Shown here piece after piece: positions 27,674-35,152 of a DNA stretch of 64,000 nucleotides (within the stretch, counting starts at the first letter, position 1; each line of letters starts with the position of its first letter). Location of the stretch: positions 5,642,001 to 5,706,000 of the forward strand of contig NZ_CP108032.1 of assembly GCF_036169555.1 (NCBI RefSeq), given 5' to 3'. Under the pieces are notes generated by a model. It was not told the origin of the DNA. It saw only the letters and a list, made by a program, of their open reading frames with translations, and made no database searches. The stretch is from Streptomyces sp. NBC_00306 (GTDB lineage: Bacteria > Actinomycetota > Actinomycetes > Streptomycetales > Streptomycetaceae). The position numbers were made by a program, and so were the translations under genes.

Positions 27674-28918
27674 GTGAACGGGCAGCCGATATCGGGGGCA
27701 TCGGTCGGTGCCGGGCGTGGGCGTGGGGGCTCCGCGCTGCTGGCTCTTGTCGTCGGAGCACTGCTGGTGCTCGTGACGGCCTGCGGGGGCGGGGGCTCCG
27801 GCAAGGGCGACGGCGACAAGGGGAAGAAGGACGGGGGGAAGGTCGGGAACTCCGCCTCCCAGGCGGTCGTGACCATCGCGCCCAAGGACGGCGCCACATC
27901 GGTCGCCACCAGCGGAGCGCTGAAGGTCACCGCTGCCGAGGGCAAGCTGACCACGGTCACCGTGCAGGACGACAAGGGCACCCCGATCGAGGGCAAGGTC
28001 GCGGCGGACGGCGCCTCCTGGCAGCCGCTCCAGCACCTGGCCGGCTCCACCAAGTACAAGGTGCACGCCGTGGCCAAGGACTCGGACGGCCGTGAGTCCG
28101 CGAAGGACACCACCTTCACCACGCTCGTACCGAAGAACACCTTCATCGGCCAGTACACCCCCGAGGACGGTTCCACGGTCGGTGTCGGCATGCCGGTCTC
28201 CATCAACTTCACCCGGGGCATCACCAGCCCGGAGGCCGTCGAGAAGGCCATCAAGGTGACCGCGGAGCCGTCGGTGCCGATCGAGGGCCACTGGTTCGGC
28301 AACGACCGGCTCGACTTCCGGCCGGAGAAGTACTGGGCCGCCGGCACCAAGGTGACGGTGAAGCTCAACCTGGACGGCGTCGAGGGACGGCCGGGCGTGT
28401 ACGGCAAGCAGGTCAAGACGGTGAAGTTCACCATCGGCCGCAGCCAGGTCTCCACGGTCGACGCCAAGTCGCACCGGATGACGGTGGTCCGGGACGGCAA
28501 GCAGATCAAGAACGTCGCGATCACCGCGGGCGCGCCGTCGACGACGACCTACAACGGCCAGATGGTCATCAGCGAGAAGTACAAGGTGACCCGGATGAAC
28601 GGCGCCACCGTCGGCTTCGGCGGTGAGTACGACATCAAGGACGTGCCGAACGCGATGCGCCTGTCGACCTCCGGCACCTTCGTCCACGGCAACTACTGGG
28701 CCTCGTCGGGCACCTTCGGCTCCGCCAACGTCAGCCACGGCTGCGTCGGTCTGCGCGATGTGCGCGGCGGCTACGACAAGGGCACACCGGCCGCCTGGTT
28801 CTTCAACAACTCGATCATCGGCGACGTCGTGATCGTGAAGAACTCCAAGGACAAGCAGATCGCCCCGGAGAACGGCCTGAACGGCTGGAACATGTCCTGG
28901 GCGGACTGGACGAAGTAA
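27674..28918 (+). CDS. L,D-transpeptidase lipoprotein (second of two)
   Basis: A 414-residue paralogue of the preceding gene with the same plan: lipobox (LVTAC), a Lys/Gly-rich linker, two Ig-like domains and YkuD with HGNYW and SHGCVGLRD. GTG 27674 is favoured over GTG 27671 by its seven-base spacing from GGGAGA. The 250-bp gap upstream contains a CGCGGG/CCCGCG inverted repeat at 27564-27587 and an AT-rich TGATTATCTA element, so this copy probably has its own promoter. The Lys-rich linker (GKGDGDKGKKDGGK) is absent from the first copy and may cross more of the wall or contact acidic polymers. Confidence 0.93.
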   Translation: MNGQPISGASVGAGRGRGGSALLALVVGALLVLVTACGGGGSGKGDGDKGKKDGGKVGNSASQAVVTIAPKDGATSVATSGALKVTAAEGKLTTVTVQDDKGTPIEGKVAADGASWQPLQHLAGSTKYKVHAVAKDSDGRESAKDTTFTTLVPKNTFIGQYTPEDGSTVGVGMPVSINFTRGITSPEAVEKAIKVTAEPSVPIEGHWFGNDRLDFRPEKYWAAGTKVTVKLNLDGVEGRPGVYGKQVKTVKFTIGRSQVSTVDAKSHRMTVVRDGKQIKNVAITAGAPSTTTYNGQMVISEKYKVTRMNGATVGFGGEYDIKDVPNAMRLSTSGTFVHGNYWASSGTFGSANVSHGCVGLRDVRGGYDKGTPAAWFFNNSIIGDVVIVKNSKDKQIAPENGLNGWNMSWADWTK

Positions 28919-28960
28919 CGCTCCCCTCGGGGGAGGCCGGACCTCCTCGACGCCGTGCGG

Positions 28961-28995
28961 CGGACCCGGTGCTGTGACCGACAGCACCGGGTCCG
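28961..28995 (+). terminator. Terminator after the L,D-transpeptidase genes
   Basis: A perfect 15-bp stem (28961-28975 with 28981-28995) and a 5-base loop, followed by TTGTCGTT. It ends 30 bases before the crotonase start. Confidence 0.85.
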
Positions 28996-29024
28996 TTGTC
29001 GTTAGCGCCGGTTAACCTGCCTGC

Positions 29025-29795
29025 ATGACGACTGTGAATCTCGAGGTCTCCGAAGGTGTCGGCACGATCCGGCTGGACCGCCCGCCGATGAACGCGCTGG
29101 ACATCGCCATCCAGAACCGTTTGCGCGAGCTCGCCGAGGAGGCGGGCTGCAGGGACGACGTGCGCGCCGTCGTCCTCTACGGCGGCGAGAAGGTGTTCGC
29201 GGCCGGCGCGGACATCAAGGAGATGCAGGTCATGGATCACGCGGCGATGGTCGTGCGGTCCCGTGCGCTCCAGGAGTCGTTCACCGCGGTCGCCCGCATC
29301 CCCAAGCCCGTCGTCGCGGCCGTCACCGGCTATGCGCTCGGCGGCGGCTGCGAGCTGGCGCTCTGCGCCGACTTCCGGATCGCGGCGGACAACGCCAAGC
29401 TCGGCCAGCCGGAGATCCTGCTCGGTCTGATCCCGGGCGCCGGCGGCACCCAGCGGCTGTCCCGGCTGGTCGGCCCGTCCCGGGCCAAGGACCTCATTTT
29501 CACCGGCCGCCAGGTGAAGGCCGAGGAGGCGCTCGCGATCGGGCTCGTCGACCGCGTGGTCCCCGCCGCCGAGGTCTACGAGCAGGCGCACGCCTGGGCC
29601 GCGAAGCTCGCCCAGGGACCCGCCCTGGCGCTGCGGGCCGCCAAGGAGTGCGTCGACGCCGGTCTGGAGACGGACATCGAGACGGGCCTCGCGATCGAAC
29701 GGAACTGGTTCGCAGGCCTGTTCGCGACGGAGGACCGCGAGCGCGGTATGCGGAGCTTTGTGGAGGAAGGGCCGGGCAAGGCCAAGTTCCTCTGA
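29025..29795 (+). CDS. Enoyl-CoA hydratase/isomerase (crotonase family)
   Basis: A 256-residue crotonase. The oxyanion-hole segments are KVFAAGADIKEM and GYALGGGCELALCADFRIA; LGQPEILLGLIPGAGGTQRL carries the two active-site Glu positions expected of a true hydratase. It therefore probably hydrates a trans-2-enoyl-CoA in fatty-acid or amino-acid breakdown. It stands alone between a strong terminator and a new promoter region, and no other beta-oxidation gene is adjacent. Chain-length preference cannot be told. Confidence 0.93.
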   Translation: MTTVNLEVSEGVGTIRLDRPPMNALDIAIQNRLRELAEEAGCRDDVRAVVLYGGEKVFAAGADIKEMQVMDHAAMVVRSRALQESFTAVARIPKPVVAAVTGYALGGGCELALCADFRIAADNAKLGQPEILLGLIPGAGGTQRLSRLVGPSRAKDLIFTGRQVKAEEALAIGLVDRVVPAAEVYEQAHAWAAKLAQGPALALRAAKECVDAGLETDIETGLAIERNWFAGLFATEDRERGMRSFVEEGPGKAKFL

Positions 29796-29843
29796 ATTCT
29801 GGTCAGTTGACACCTTCGAGTGCCCCGTCAACCATGTGTGGGT

Positions 29844-29875
29844 CTTAACCGGACCTTAAGGCAGACTTAAGTGGC
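29844..29875 (+). promoter_or_regulatory. Three CTTAA elements in phase, 11 bp apart
   Basis: CTTAA occurs at 29844, 29855 and 29866, an exact 11-bp period, about 180 bp before the favoured start of the HATPase gene. Direct repeats with an 11-bp period are how OmpR/PhoB-family regulators such as PhoP bind. A TTGACA hexamer lies just upstream at 29807. The regulator is unknown. Confidence 0.45.
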
Positions 29876-30056
29876 GTCCGCCCGCTGCGCTCGGTGATCA
29901 TTCGCCGACCGTGCGTCAGTGCAGCTCAGGCAGGGTGAATGCACCCGTATGTCGCCGGAGTCATATGCCATGTGGTCTTTTCGGAATGCCTCGTTCCTGG
30001 GGTTCCATTCCGCGGGAACAGCCACGCGGGCCGCCTGTTGCGGCCATGATGGGAGC

Positions 30057-30569
30057 ATGGCGGGCCTCGAAGGTGTGGAACACATGCGGCAGCGCGGCAG
30101 CGCCACCGCAGCGCGTTGGATGCCTGTGAGTGAGGGCGAACAGACCCTCGAAGTCATCGAGTTGTTCGGTGACCCCACCGAGGAAGAGGTCCGGCTCCCC
30201 TCGCGCCCCGAGTCCGCCGCCACCGCGCGCCGGCTGACCCAGTGCGTCGTGCTGCGCCAGTGGGCGCTCTCCGCCCAGACCGCGGAGCACGCCGTTTTAC
30301 TGGTCTCGGAGCTCGTGGGGAACGCCGTGCGGCACACCGGCGCACGGGTCTTCGGTCTGCGGATGCTGCGCCGCCGCGGCTGGATCCGGATCGAGGTGCG
30401 TGACCCCTCGCGCGGGCTGCCCTGTCTGATGCCGGTCCAGGAGCTGGACACCAGCGGACGCGGCCTCTTCCTGGTCGACAAGCTCTCCGACCGCTGGGGC
30501 GTCGATCTGCTGCCGCGGGGCAAGACCACCTGGTTCGAGATGCGGGTGACGGACCGCCTCACCCCCTGA
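30057..30569 (+). CDS. HATPase-domain regulatory protein (anti-sigma-factor-like)
   Basis: A 170-residue protein with a single GHKL ATPase fold, like the serine kinases/anti-sigma factors of the RsbW/SpoIIAB group abundant in Streptomyces. The N box is LLVSELVGNAVRHTGARVFGL. The nucleotide lid includes RDPSRGLP and SGRGLFLVDKLSDRWGV. It ends WFEMRVTDR. The ATG at 30057 is favoured by position relative to the conserved start (MAGLEGVE); in-frame starts at 29949 or 29919 would add 36-46 unconserved residues. No sigma factor or antagonist gene is adjacent, so partners must be elsewhere. Confidence 0.85.
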   Translation: MAGLEGVEHMRQRGSATAARWMPVSEGEQTLEVIELFGDPTEEEVRLPSRPESAATARRLTQCVVLRQWALSAQTAEHAVLLVSELVGNAVRHTGARVFGLRMLRRRGWIRIEVRDPSRGLPCLMPVQELDTSGRGLFLVDKLSDRWGVDLLPRGKTTWFEMRVTDRLTP

Positions 30570-30988
30570 CGCGGGGCCGCCCATCGGCGCGGCCCCCTTT
30601 TTTCGTGCCACCACGCAGAAACCCCCGTACGGCCGGGATGCGGCGCGTCGGGGGCTTCTGCACGGCGCCGTGGAACGGAGGGGGTGTTTCCACGGCGTCC
30701 GAAGACGACCTGGCCCGGGTCAATGGGGGTCGTGTTCCCGACTATGGCAGATGGGCGACTCGATGCCAAAAACTCCTACTCCGGCATAACCAGTCAAATG
30801 CGGACGAACAAGAAGTGAATCATAGGTGAGGTGGGCCACCAGCCTGGTAAATATCGAGTGAATGAGAGCTGGATCAGGTGTTTCGCCGGTCACTCCGGCC
30901 CGTTCCTCCCTTGAGGGCGGGCCGGACGGGTGAGCCTTTCTGATGCAATCGTTATCTTTTGTCCGATGAGCACCTACTGTGCTTATTC
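30570..30988. other. Intergenic region with two further hairpins
   Basis: Besides the terminator at its left end, this gap contains a 13-bp inverted repeat with one mismatch (30615-30627 with 30649-30661). It also contains a 9-bp stem (30894-30902 with 30918-30926) enclosing a small CCC/GGG hairpin. The second lies about 63 bases before the next start and could act as an attenuator or mRNA stabiliser. The stretch 30740-30990 is AT-rich for this genome and probably carries the promoter of the deacetylase-propeller operon. No credible gene. Confidence 0.55.
30573..30603 (+). terminator. Rho-independent terminator with T6 tract
   Basis: GGGGCCGC pairs with GCGGCCCC around an 8-base loop, followed one base later by six T residues. 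Such a classical U-tract is unusual in Streptomyces. Confidence 0.9.
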
Positions 30989-31813
30989 GTGACCTTGATC
31001 GACCGTCGCGGCGCGCTGCGCGCAGGAGCGGGAGCGGCCGTGGCCGGCGCCCTCGCCACGGGCTGCGCCGACGGCGGTCCTCCCACGGCTCAGCCGGGGA
31101 AGCCCGAGAGTCCGGTGCGGCCGGGGGGAGCCGGGAAGCCCGAACCGCCCGCCGCCCCCGCCCCGTCGTCACCCGGCACGCGTCCCGTCCCGGCCGCCCG
31201 CCGTTTCCCCGGGCAGCCCGCGCAGATCCGCAACGGCCCCCGCGACCGTGACCGGGTCGCCCTCACCTTCCACGGCCAGGGCGAGCCGACCGTCACCCGG
31301 GCGGTGCTCGCCGAGGCCGAGCGGGCCGGGGCCCGGCTCACGGTGCTCGCCGTCGGCAGCTGGCTCGACCGGTACCCGGACCTGGCCCGCCGGATTCTCG
31401 ACGGCGGGCACGACCTCGGCAACCACACCCAGCGCCATCTGAGCATCTCGGAGATGTCCGAGGCCGACGCCTACGCCGAGATCACCGGCTGTGCACAGCG
31501 GCTGCGCAGACTCACCGGATCGATCGGCACCTGGTTCCGCCCCTCCCGGGCCCAGTACGCCACCCCTCTGCTCGTCCGCCTCGCGCGCAGGGCCGGCTAC
31601 CCGCACGTCCTCTCGTACGACGTCGACTCACTCGACTTCACCTCGCCGGGTGCGGCGGCCGTGACCCGCAATGTCACCGGGCAGATCCGGCCCGGCTCGG
31701 TGGTCAGCCTGCACCTGGGCTACCCGGACACGGTCGCCGCCCTCCCCGCCCTGCTCGCCGAACTCGACCGCCGCGGCCTGCACGCGGTCACCACCACGGA
31801 GCTGCTGAGCTGA
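30989..31813 (+). CDS. Polysaccharide deacetylase-like lipoprotein lacking the catalytic Asp pair
   Basis: A 274-residue NodB-homology protein with an N-terminal export signal resembling a Tat lipoprotein (DRRGALRAGAG, then ATGC). A Pro-rich linker follows to about residue 75. In active family members the first motif is TFDDGP; here it is TFHGQG (residues 93-98), so both the catalytic base and the metal-binding Asp are gone. The metal motif HTQRH (146-150) is present, and the third motif is FRPS. It is therefore either inactive, a sugar-binding relic, or uses other residues. The start is uncertain (GTG 30989 or TTG 30959; neither has a good ribosome site). It overlaps the next gene as TGATG. 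Confidence 0.75.
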   Translation: MTLIDRRGALRAGAGAAVAGALATGCADGGPPTAQPGKPESPVRPGGAGKPEPPAAPAPSSPGTRPVPAARRFPGQPAQIRNGPRDRDRVALTFHGQGEPTVTRAVLAEAERAGARLTVLAVGSWLDRYPDLARRILDGGHDLGNHTQRHLSISEMSEADAYAEITGCAQRLRRLTGSIGTWFRPSRAQYATPLLVRLARRAGYPHVLSYDVDSLDFTSPGAAAVTRNVTGQIRPGSVVSLHLGYPDTVAALPALLAELDRRGLHAVTTTELLS

Positions 31814-33003
31814 TGCACCCGAGACTCCCTGCCACCCGACGGGCCGGCGCGGTCGCCGCCGGCGCCCTCCTCGCCCTCCTCGCCGGCTGCGGCTCGCCCG
31901 CCGGCCCGACGCGGGCCGACAGCAGCACCAGCGCGCCGCCGCCCCCCGCGCCGCCGAGGAAAGCCGTCCCGGCCGCCCTGCCCGGTATGCCGCCGGTGCT
32001 GAACCCGAAGGACGTCTACGCCGCGGACCGGCCGGGCATGTTCTCGCCGGCGGTCAAGGGCTTCCCCTCACGGATCTACGTCCCCAACACCAACTCCAAC
32101 ACCGTCTCGGTCATCGACCCGAGGACCTACAGGGTCGTCGACACCATCCCCGTCGGCAACCAGCCGCAGCACGTCGTCCCGTCCTGGGACCTGAAGACGC
32201 TGTGGGTCAACAACAACCGCGGCCACACGCTCACCCCGATCGACCCGGCCACCGGCGCGGCGGGCAAGCCGGTGGAGGTGCACGACCCGTACAACCTCTA
32301 CTTCACGCCCAACGGCAAGTACGCCGTCGTGATGGCCTCGCTGGACCGTCAGCTCGTCTTCCGCGATCCGCACACCATGGCCCCGCTGAAGACCACGCCC
32401 GTCCCCTGCTACGGCGTCAACCACGCCGACTTCTCCGCCGACGGCCGCTACTTCATCGTCTCGTGCGAGTTCTCGGCCGAGCTGCTCAAGGTGGACACGG
32501 AGAGGATGGAGGTCATCGGCCGGCAGAAGCTGCCGTTCACCGGCGCGATGCCGCAGGACGTGAAGATCTCCCCGGACGGCGAGACCTTCTACATCGCCGA
32601 CATGGTGGCGCACGGCGTCTGGGTGCTGGACGGAGAGAAGTTCACCACGCCGGTGCTGCTGCCCACCGGCAAGGGCGCCCACGGTCTCTACATCAGCCGC
32701 GACTCCCGCGAGATGTACATCCCCAACCGCGGCGAGGGCTCCGTCTCGGTCTTCGACTTCGCGCGGAACCGGCTGACGAAGAAGTGGCGGCTGCCCGGCG
32801 GCGGCAGCCCCGACATGGGCGGTGTCTCGGCGGACGGCAAGGTTCTGTGGCTGTCCGGCCGTTACGACGCCGAGGTGTACGCGATCGACACCACGAGCGG
32901 CAAGCAGCTCGCCCGTATCCCCGTCGGCAGCGGGCCGCACGGGCTCGCCGTCTACCCGCAGCCCGGCCGCTACTCGCTCGGCCACACCGGCGTCTTCCGC
33001 TGA
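31813..33003 (+). CDS. YVTN-type beta-propeller lipoprotein
   Basis: A 396-residue exported protein. LLALLAGC is a clear lipobox, followed by a Ser/Pro-rich linker (to about residue 60) and a seven-bladed YVTN/NHL-like propeller: RIYVPNTNSNTVSVIDPRT, VPSWDLKTLWVNNN, KISPDGETFYIADM, MYIPNRGEGSVSVFD and VYAIDTTSGKQ mark successive blades. Such propellers bind ligands or partner proteins on the cell surface. It is translationally coupled to the deacetylase-like protein, suggesting that the two surface lipoproteins act together, perhaps recognising a polysaccharide; this is inference. Confidence 0.85.
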   Translation: MHPRLPATRRAGAVAAGALLALLAGCGSPAGPTRADSSTSAPPPPAPPRKAVPAALPGMPPVLNPKDVYAADRPGMFSPAVKGFPSRIYVPNTNSNTVSVIDPRTYRVVDTIPVGNQPQHVVPSWDLKTLWVNNNRGHTLTPIDPATGAAGKPVEVHDPYNLYFTPNGKYAVVMASLDRQLVFRDPHTMAPLKTTPVPCYGVNHADFSADGRYFIVSCEFSAELLKVDTERMEVIGRQKLPFTGAMPQDVKISPDGETFYIADMVAHGVWVLDGEKFTTPVLLPTGKGAHGLYISRDSREMYIPNRGEGSVSVFDFARNRLTKKWRLPGGGSPDMGGVSADGKVLWLSGRYDAEVYAIDTTSGKQLARIPVGSGPHGLAVYPQPGRYSLGHTGVFR

Positions 33004-33009
33004 CGCCGT

Positions 33010-33052
33010 TGCCCGGCGCCGCCGCGCCCCGGTCCCGGCATCGCGCCGGGCA
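33010..33052. terminator. Bidirectional terminator-like stem-loop
   Basis: TGCCCGGCGC (33010-33019) pairs with GCGCCGGGCA (33043-33052) around a 23-base G+C-rich loop. It lies between the convergent propeller and P450 genes. Confidence 0.65.
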
Positions 33053-33068
33053 CCGGAACGCGCGCGTG

Positions 33069-34265
33069 TCACCACAGCACGGGCAGCCTCTCCGGCAGCC
33101 GCTTGATGAAGCCCGTACGCCACACCAACTGCTCCTCGGGTACGGCGAGCCGCATCCGCGGCAGCCGGGTCACGAGTGCGGTCAGCGCGGTCTCCGCGTG
33201 CAGCCGGCCCAGCGCGGATGCGGGGCAGAAGTGCCGTCCGCCGCCGAAGGAGAGATGCGGGTTGGGCGTGCGCTCCAGGTCCAGCCGGTCCGGGTCCTCG
33301 AAGACCTCCGGGTCGAAGTTGGCCCCTTCCACCAGGACGAGCACCAGCTCTCCCTTGCGGACGAGGACATCGCCGAGCGTCACGTCCTCCAGGGCGAGCC
33401 GCGGCAGTCCGTCGCCGATGGAGAGGTTCCACCGCAGCAGTTCGTCGACGGCGGGCCCCATCCGCTCCGGATGGTCCCGCAAGTACTCGATCAGCTCCGG
33501 CCGCTGCATCAGCGCGACGACCGCGAGCAGCAGAAAGGCGGAGGTGGAGACGGCGCCCGCGCCGAAGAGTGACACGGCGACGGTGGCGAGCATCTCGTCG
33601 GTCAGATGCGCCGACTCCTCGTCCTCCCGCAGCGCCGCCAACCGGCCGAGCAGACCGGCGCGTTCCGCCTCCGGCACATTGAGCCGCTCGACCATGTAGT
33701 CGAGGTCCTTGTACCAGTTCAGTCCGGCCCCGTCGAAAGGCCGGGCGCTGGTCATGAACGCGATGTCGAGCCCGGACATCAGCCGCCGCCAGTCGCGGAA
33801 CGGGACCCCGATCACCTTGCAGTGCAGCGCCGCCGAGAACGGGTCGGCGAAGGCGGCCCGCAGATCGACCGGCGGCCCCTCGGCGAGCAGCCCCTCGATC
33901 AGTTCGTCGGCCCGGGTGCGCAGCCAGCCGCGCAGCCCGTCGTCCGACCGCGGGTTGAGCGACCGCATCACCGCGCCGCGCAGCCCGGCGCTGTTGATGT
34001 TCCCCATGTTGTTGACGACTTCGGGCGGGATGGTGAGGGCGTACTGCCGCGGAGCGTCCGGCGACGCCGTCTCCTTCAGGCCGAAGCGGTCGTCCTCCAG
34101 AACCTGGCGGGCCAGCCCGTGGCTGCTCACCAGCCAGGCGTGGTCGCCGGTGAGGGTCCGCACCCGGGCCACCGGCGCCCCTTTCCGCAGTGCGGCACAC
34201 TCCGCGGGAAGCACGTCGCCCCGCCGGGAGAGCGGGAATTCAAGCTGCAGCTGTCCGGTGTCCAT
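33069..34265 (-). CDS. Cytochrome P450, CYP121-like
   Basis: A 398-residue soluble P450. The haem Cys is Cys347 in FGGGRHFCPA (the usual final Gly is Ala). ELLRWN is the ExxR helix. The I helix reads FGAGAVSTS, lacking the usual acid-Thr pair but keeping the Ser that is Ser237 in CYP121. From memory of M. tuberculosis CYP121, long stretches match, such as GDVLVRKGELVLVLVEGANFD and the end RLPERLPVLW. CYP121 couples the two tyrosines of cyclo(Tyr-Tyr) to mycocyclosin. Here the residues aligned with CYP121 Arg386 and Gln385 are Lys388 and Ile387. It follows the cyclodipeptide synthase with a 26-base overlap. GAGAGGAG is its ribosome site. Confidence 0.93.
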   Translation of the reverse strand: MDTGQLQLEFPLSRRGDVLPAECAALRKGAPVARVRTLTGDHAWLVSSHGLARQVLEDDRFGLKETASPDAPRQYALTIPPEVVNNMGNINSAGLRGAVMRSLNPRSDDGLRGWLRTRADELIEGLLAEGPPVDLRAAFADPFSAALHCKVIGVPFRDWRRLMSGLDIAFMTSARPFDGAGLNWYKDLDYMVERLNVPEAERAGLLGRLAALREDEESAHLTDEMLATVAVSLFGAGAVSTSAFLLLAVVALMQRPELIEYLRDHPERMGPAVDELLRWNLSIGDGLPRLALEDVTLGDVLVRKGELVLVLVEGANFDPEVFEDPDRLDLERTPNPHLSFGGGRHFCPASALGRLHAETALTALVTRLPRMRLAVPEEQLVWRTGFIKRLPERLPVLW

Positions 34266-34980
34266 CGTCCGCGCTCCTCTCGGGTCCGTCCGGCCGTACG
34301 ACGGCGTAGCCCTGGTTGCGGGCGGCGCGCAGACCGCCGCCCTTGCCGAAGAGCAGCTCGGTGAGCGGCATCAGCGCGTGGTAGCAGGAGACGGAGGAGG
34401 GGACGCCGAGAATCCCCGGGGTGTCGAGGAAGAAGGGGAGCTCGGCGGCGATGTAGTCCAGGCACGCGGAGCGCTGCTCGGGTGTGACGGCCCCGCCCTC
34501 GCCGATCCGGGAGGCCAGGAACTGCCGCACCATACGGTCACAGCTCTTGCGGAACTCCTCGTCGGTGGCGAGGAAGTGGCGCACCCGCCGGTGCAGCAGC
34601 GCGTACACCGGATCGCCGGAGAACTCCGAGAGCGCCCGCACGCCGGTCCGCCGCCCCGGGGGGCCCGCTGCCTCCACGCCGCCGAGGATCCGCCGGCGTA
34701 CCGCCTTGAGTTCCTTGGACGCGCGCCGGACGGCCTGCTCGGGGGCGTGGCCGAGAGCGGCGAAGACGGAGGCCACATGCAGATCGGCGTAGACGAAGTC
34801 CACCGCGGTGAAGCGCGGGGCCGCCCAGCGGGCGAGCTCGGTGATGCGCCGGGCGGAGAAGTAGCTGTTGCCGGGGGAGACCCCGATCAGGACATGGTCG
34901 CCCTCGTCCATGAGGAGACGGCAGTTGGGGGTGAAGGGGCGGGCCGTGAAGGATTCGGTTGTGATCGTCACTGATGACAT
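34240..34980 (-). CDS. Cyclodipeptide synthase (NYH subfamily), Rv2275-like
   Basis: A 246-residue enzyme that uses two aminoacyl-tRNAs to make a cyclic dipeptide. Counting from the ATG at 34980, the catalytic Ser is Ser35 in HVLIGVSPGNSYFS. Asn38, Tyr176 and Glu180 (DYIAAELPFFLD) and Tyr200-His201 (SCYHALMP) fall at the AlbC positions Ser37, Asn40, Tyr178, Glu182, Tyr202 and His203 with a constant offset of two, so it is an NYH-type synthase. From memory it is very like M. tuberculosis Rv2275, which makes cyclo(Tyr-Tyr); the product is probably the same but not proven. GTG 34971 is an alternative start. It shares an operon with the P450. Confidence 0.95.
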   Translation of the reverse strand: MSSVTITTESFTARPFTPNCRLLMDEGDHVLIGVSPGNSYFSARRITELARWAAPRFTAVDFVYADLHVASVFAALGHAPEQAVRRASKELKAVRRRILGGVEAAGPPGRRTGVRALSEFSGDPVYALLHRRVRHFLATDEEFRKSCDRMVRQFLASRIGEGGAVTPEQRSACLDYIAAELPFFLDTPGILGVPSSVSCYHALMPLTELLFGKGGGLRAARNQGYAVVRPDGPERSADDGHRTAAA

Positions 34981-35152
34981 CACCCTTGCGCCGCTTGTCC
35001 CTGGGAGCCCTGTGCTCCTGGTGTGGCGGCGACGCCATGAAGTTAGCCCCCGTCGGCGGAGAGTGACGAAGAGGGCCATGGGTTTGGCGGGATCCGCTCA
35101 GCACGGGACCGAAAAACATCTTCCGCTCTGCGGAATGCCGTGTGACGCCCTG

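Noticed and set aside
30605..30829. 74-residue open frame after the HATPase terminator
   Set aside because: It begins inside a hairpin, lacks a ribosome site and has no conserved character.
30989..31813. Ordinary active polysaccharide deacetylase
   Set aside because: The TFDDGP motif needed for catalysis is TFHGQG.
32068..34200. Long minus-strand open frame running from the P450 into the propeller gene
   Set aside because: It crosses a terminator and two real genes out of frame; no domain is visible.
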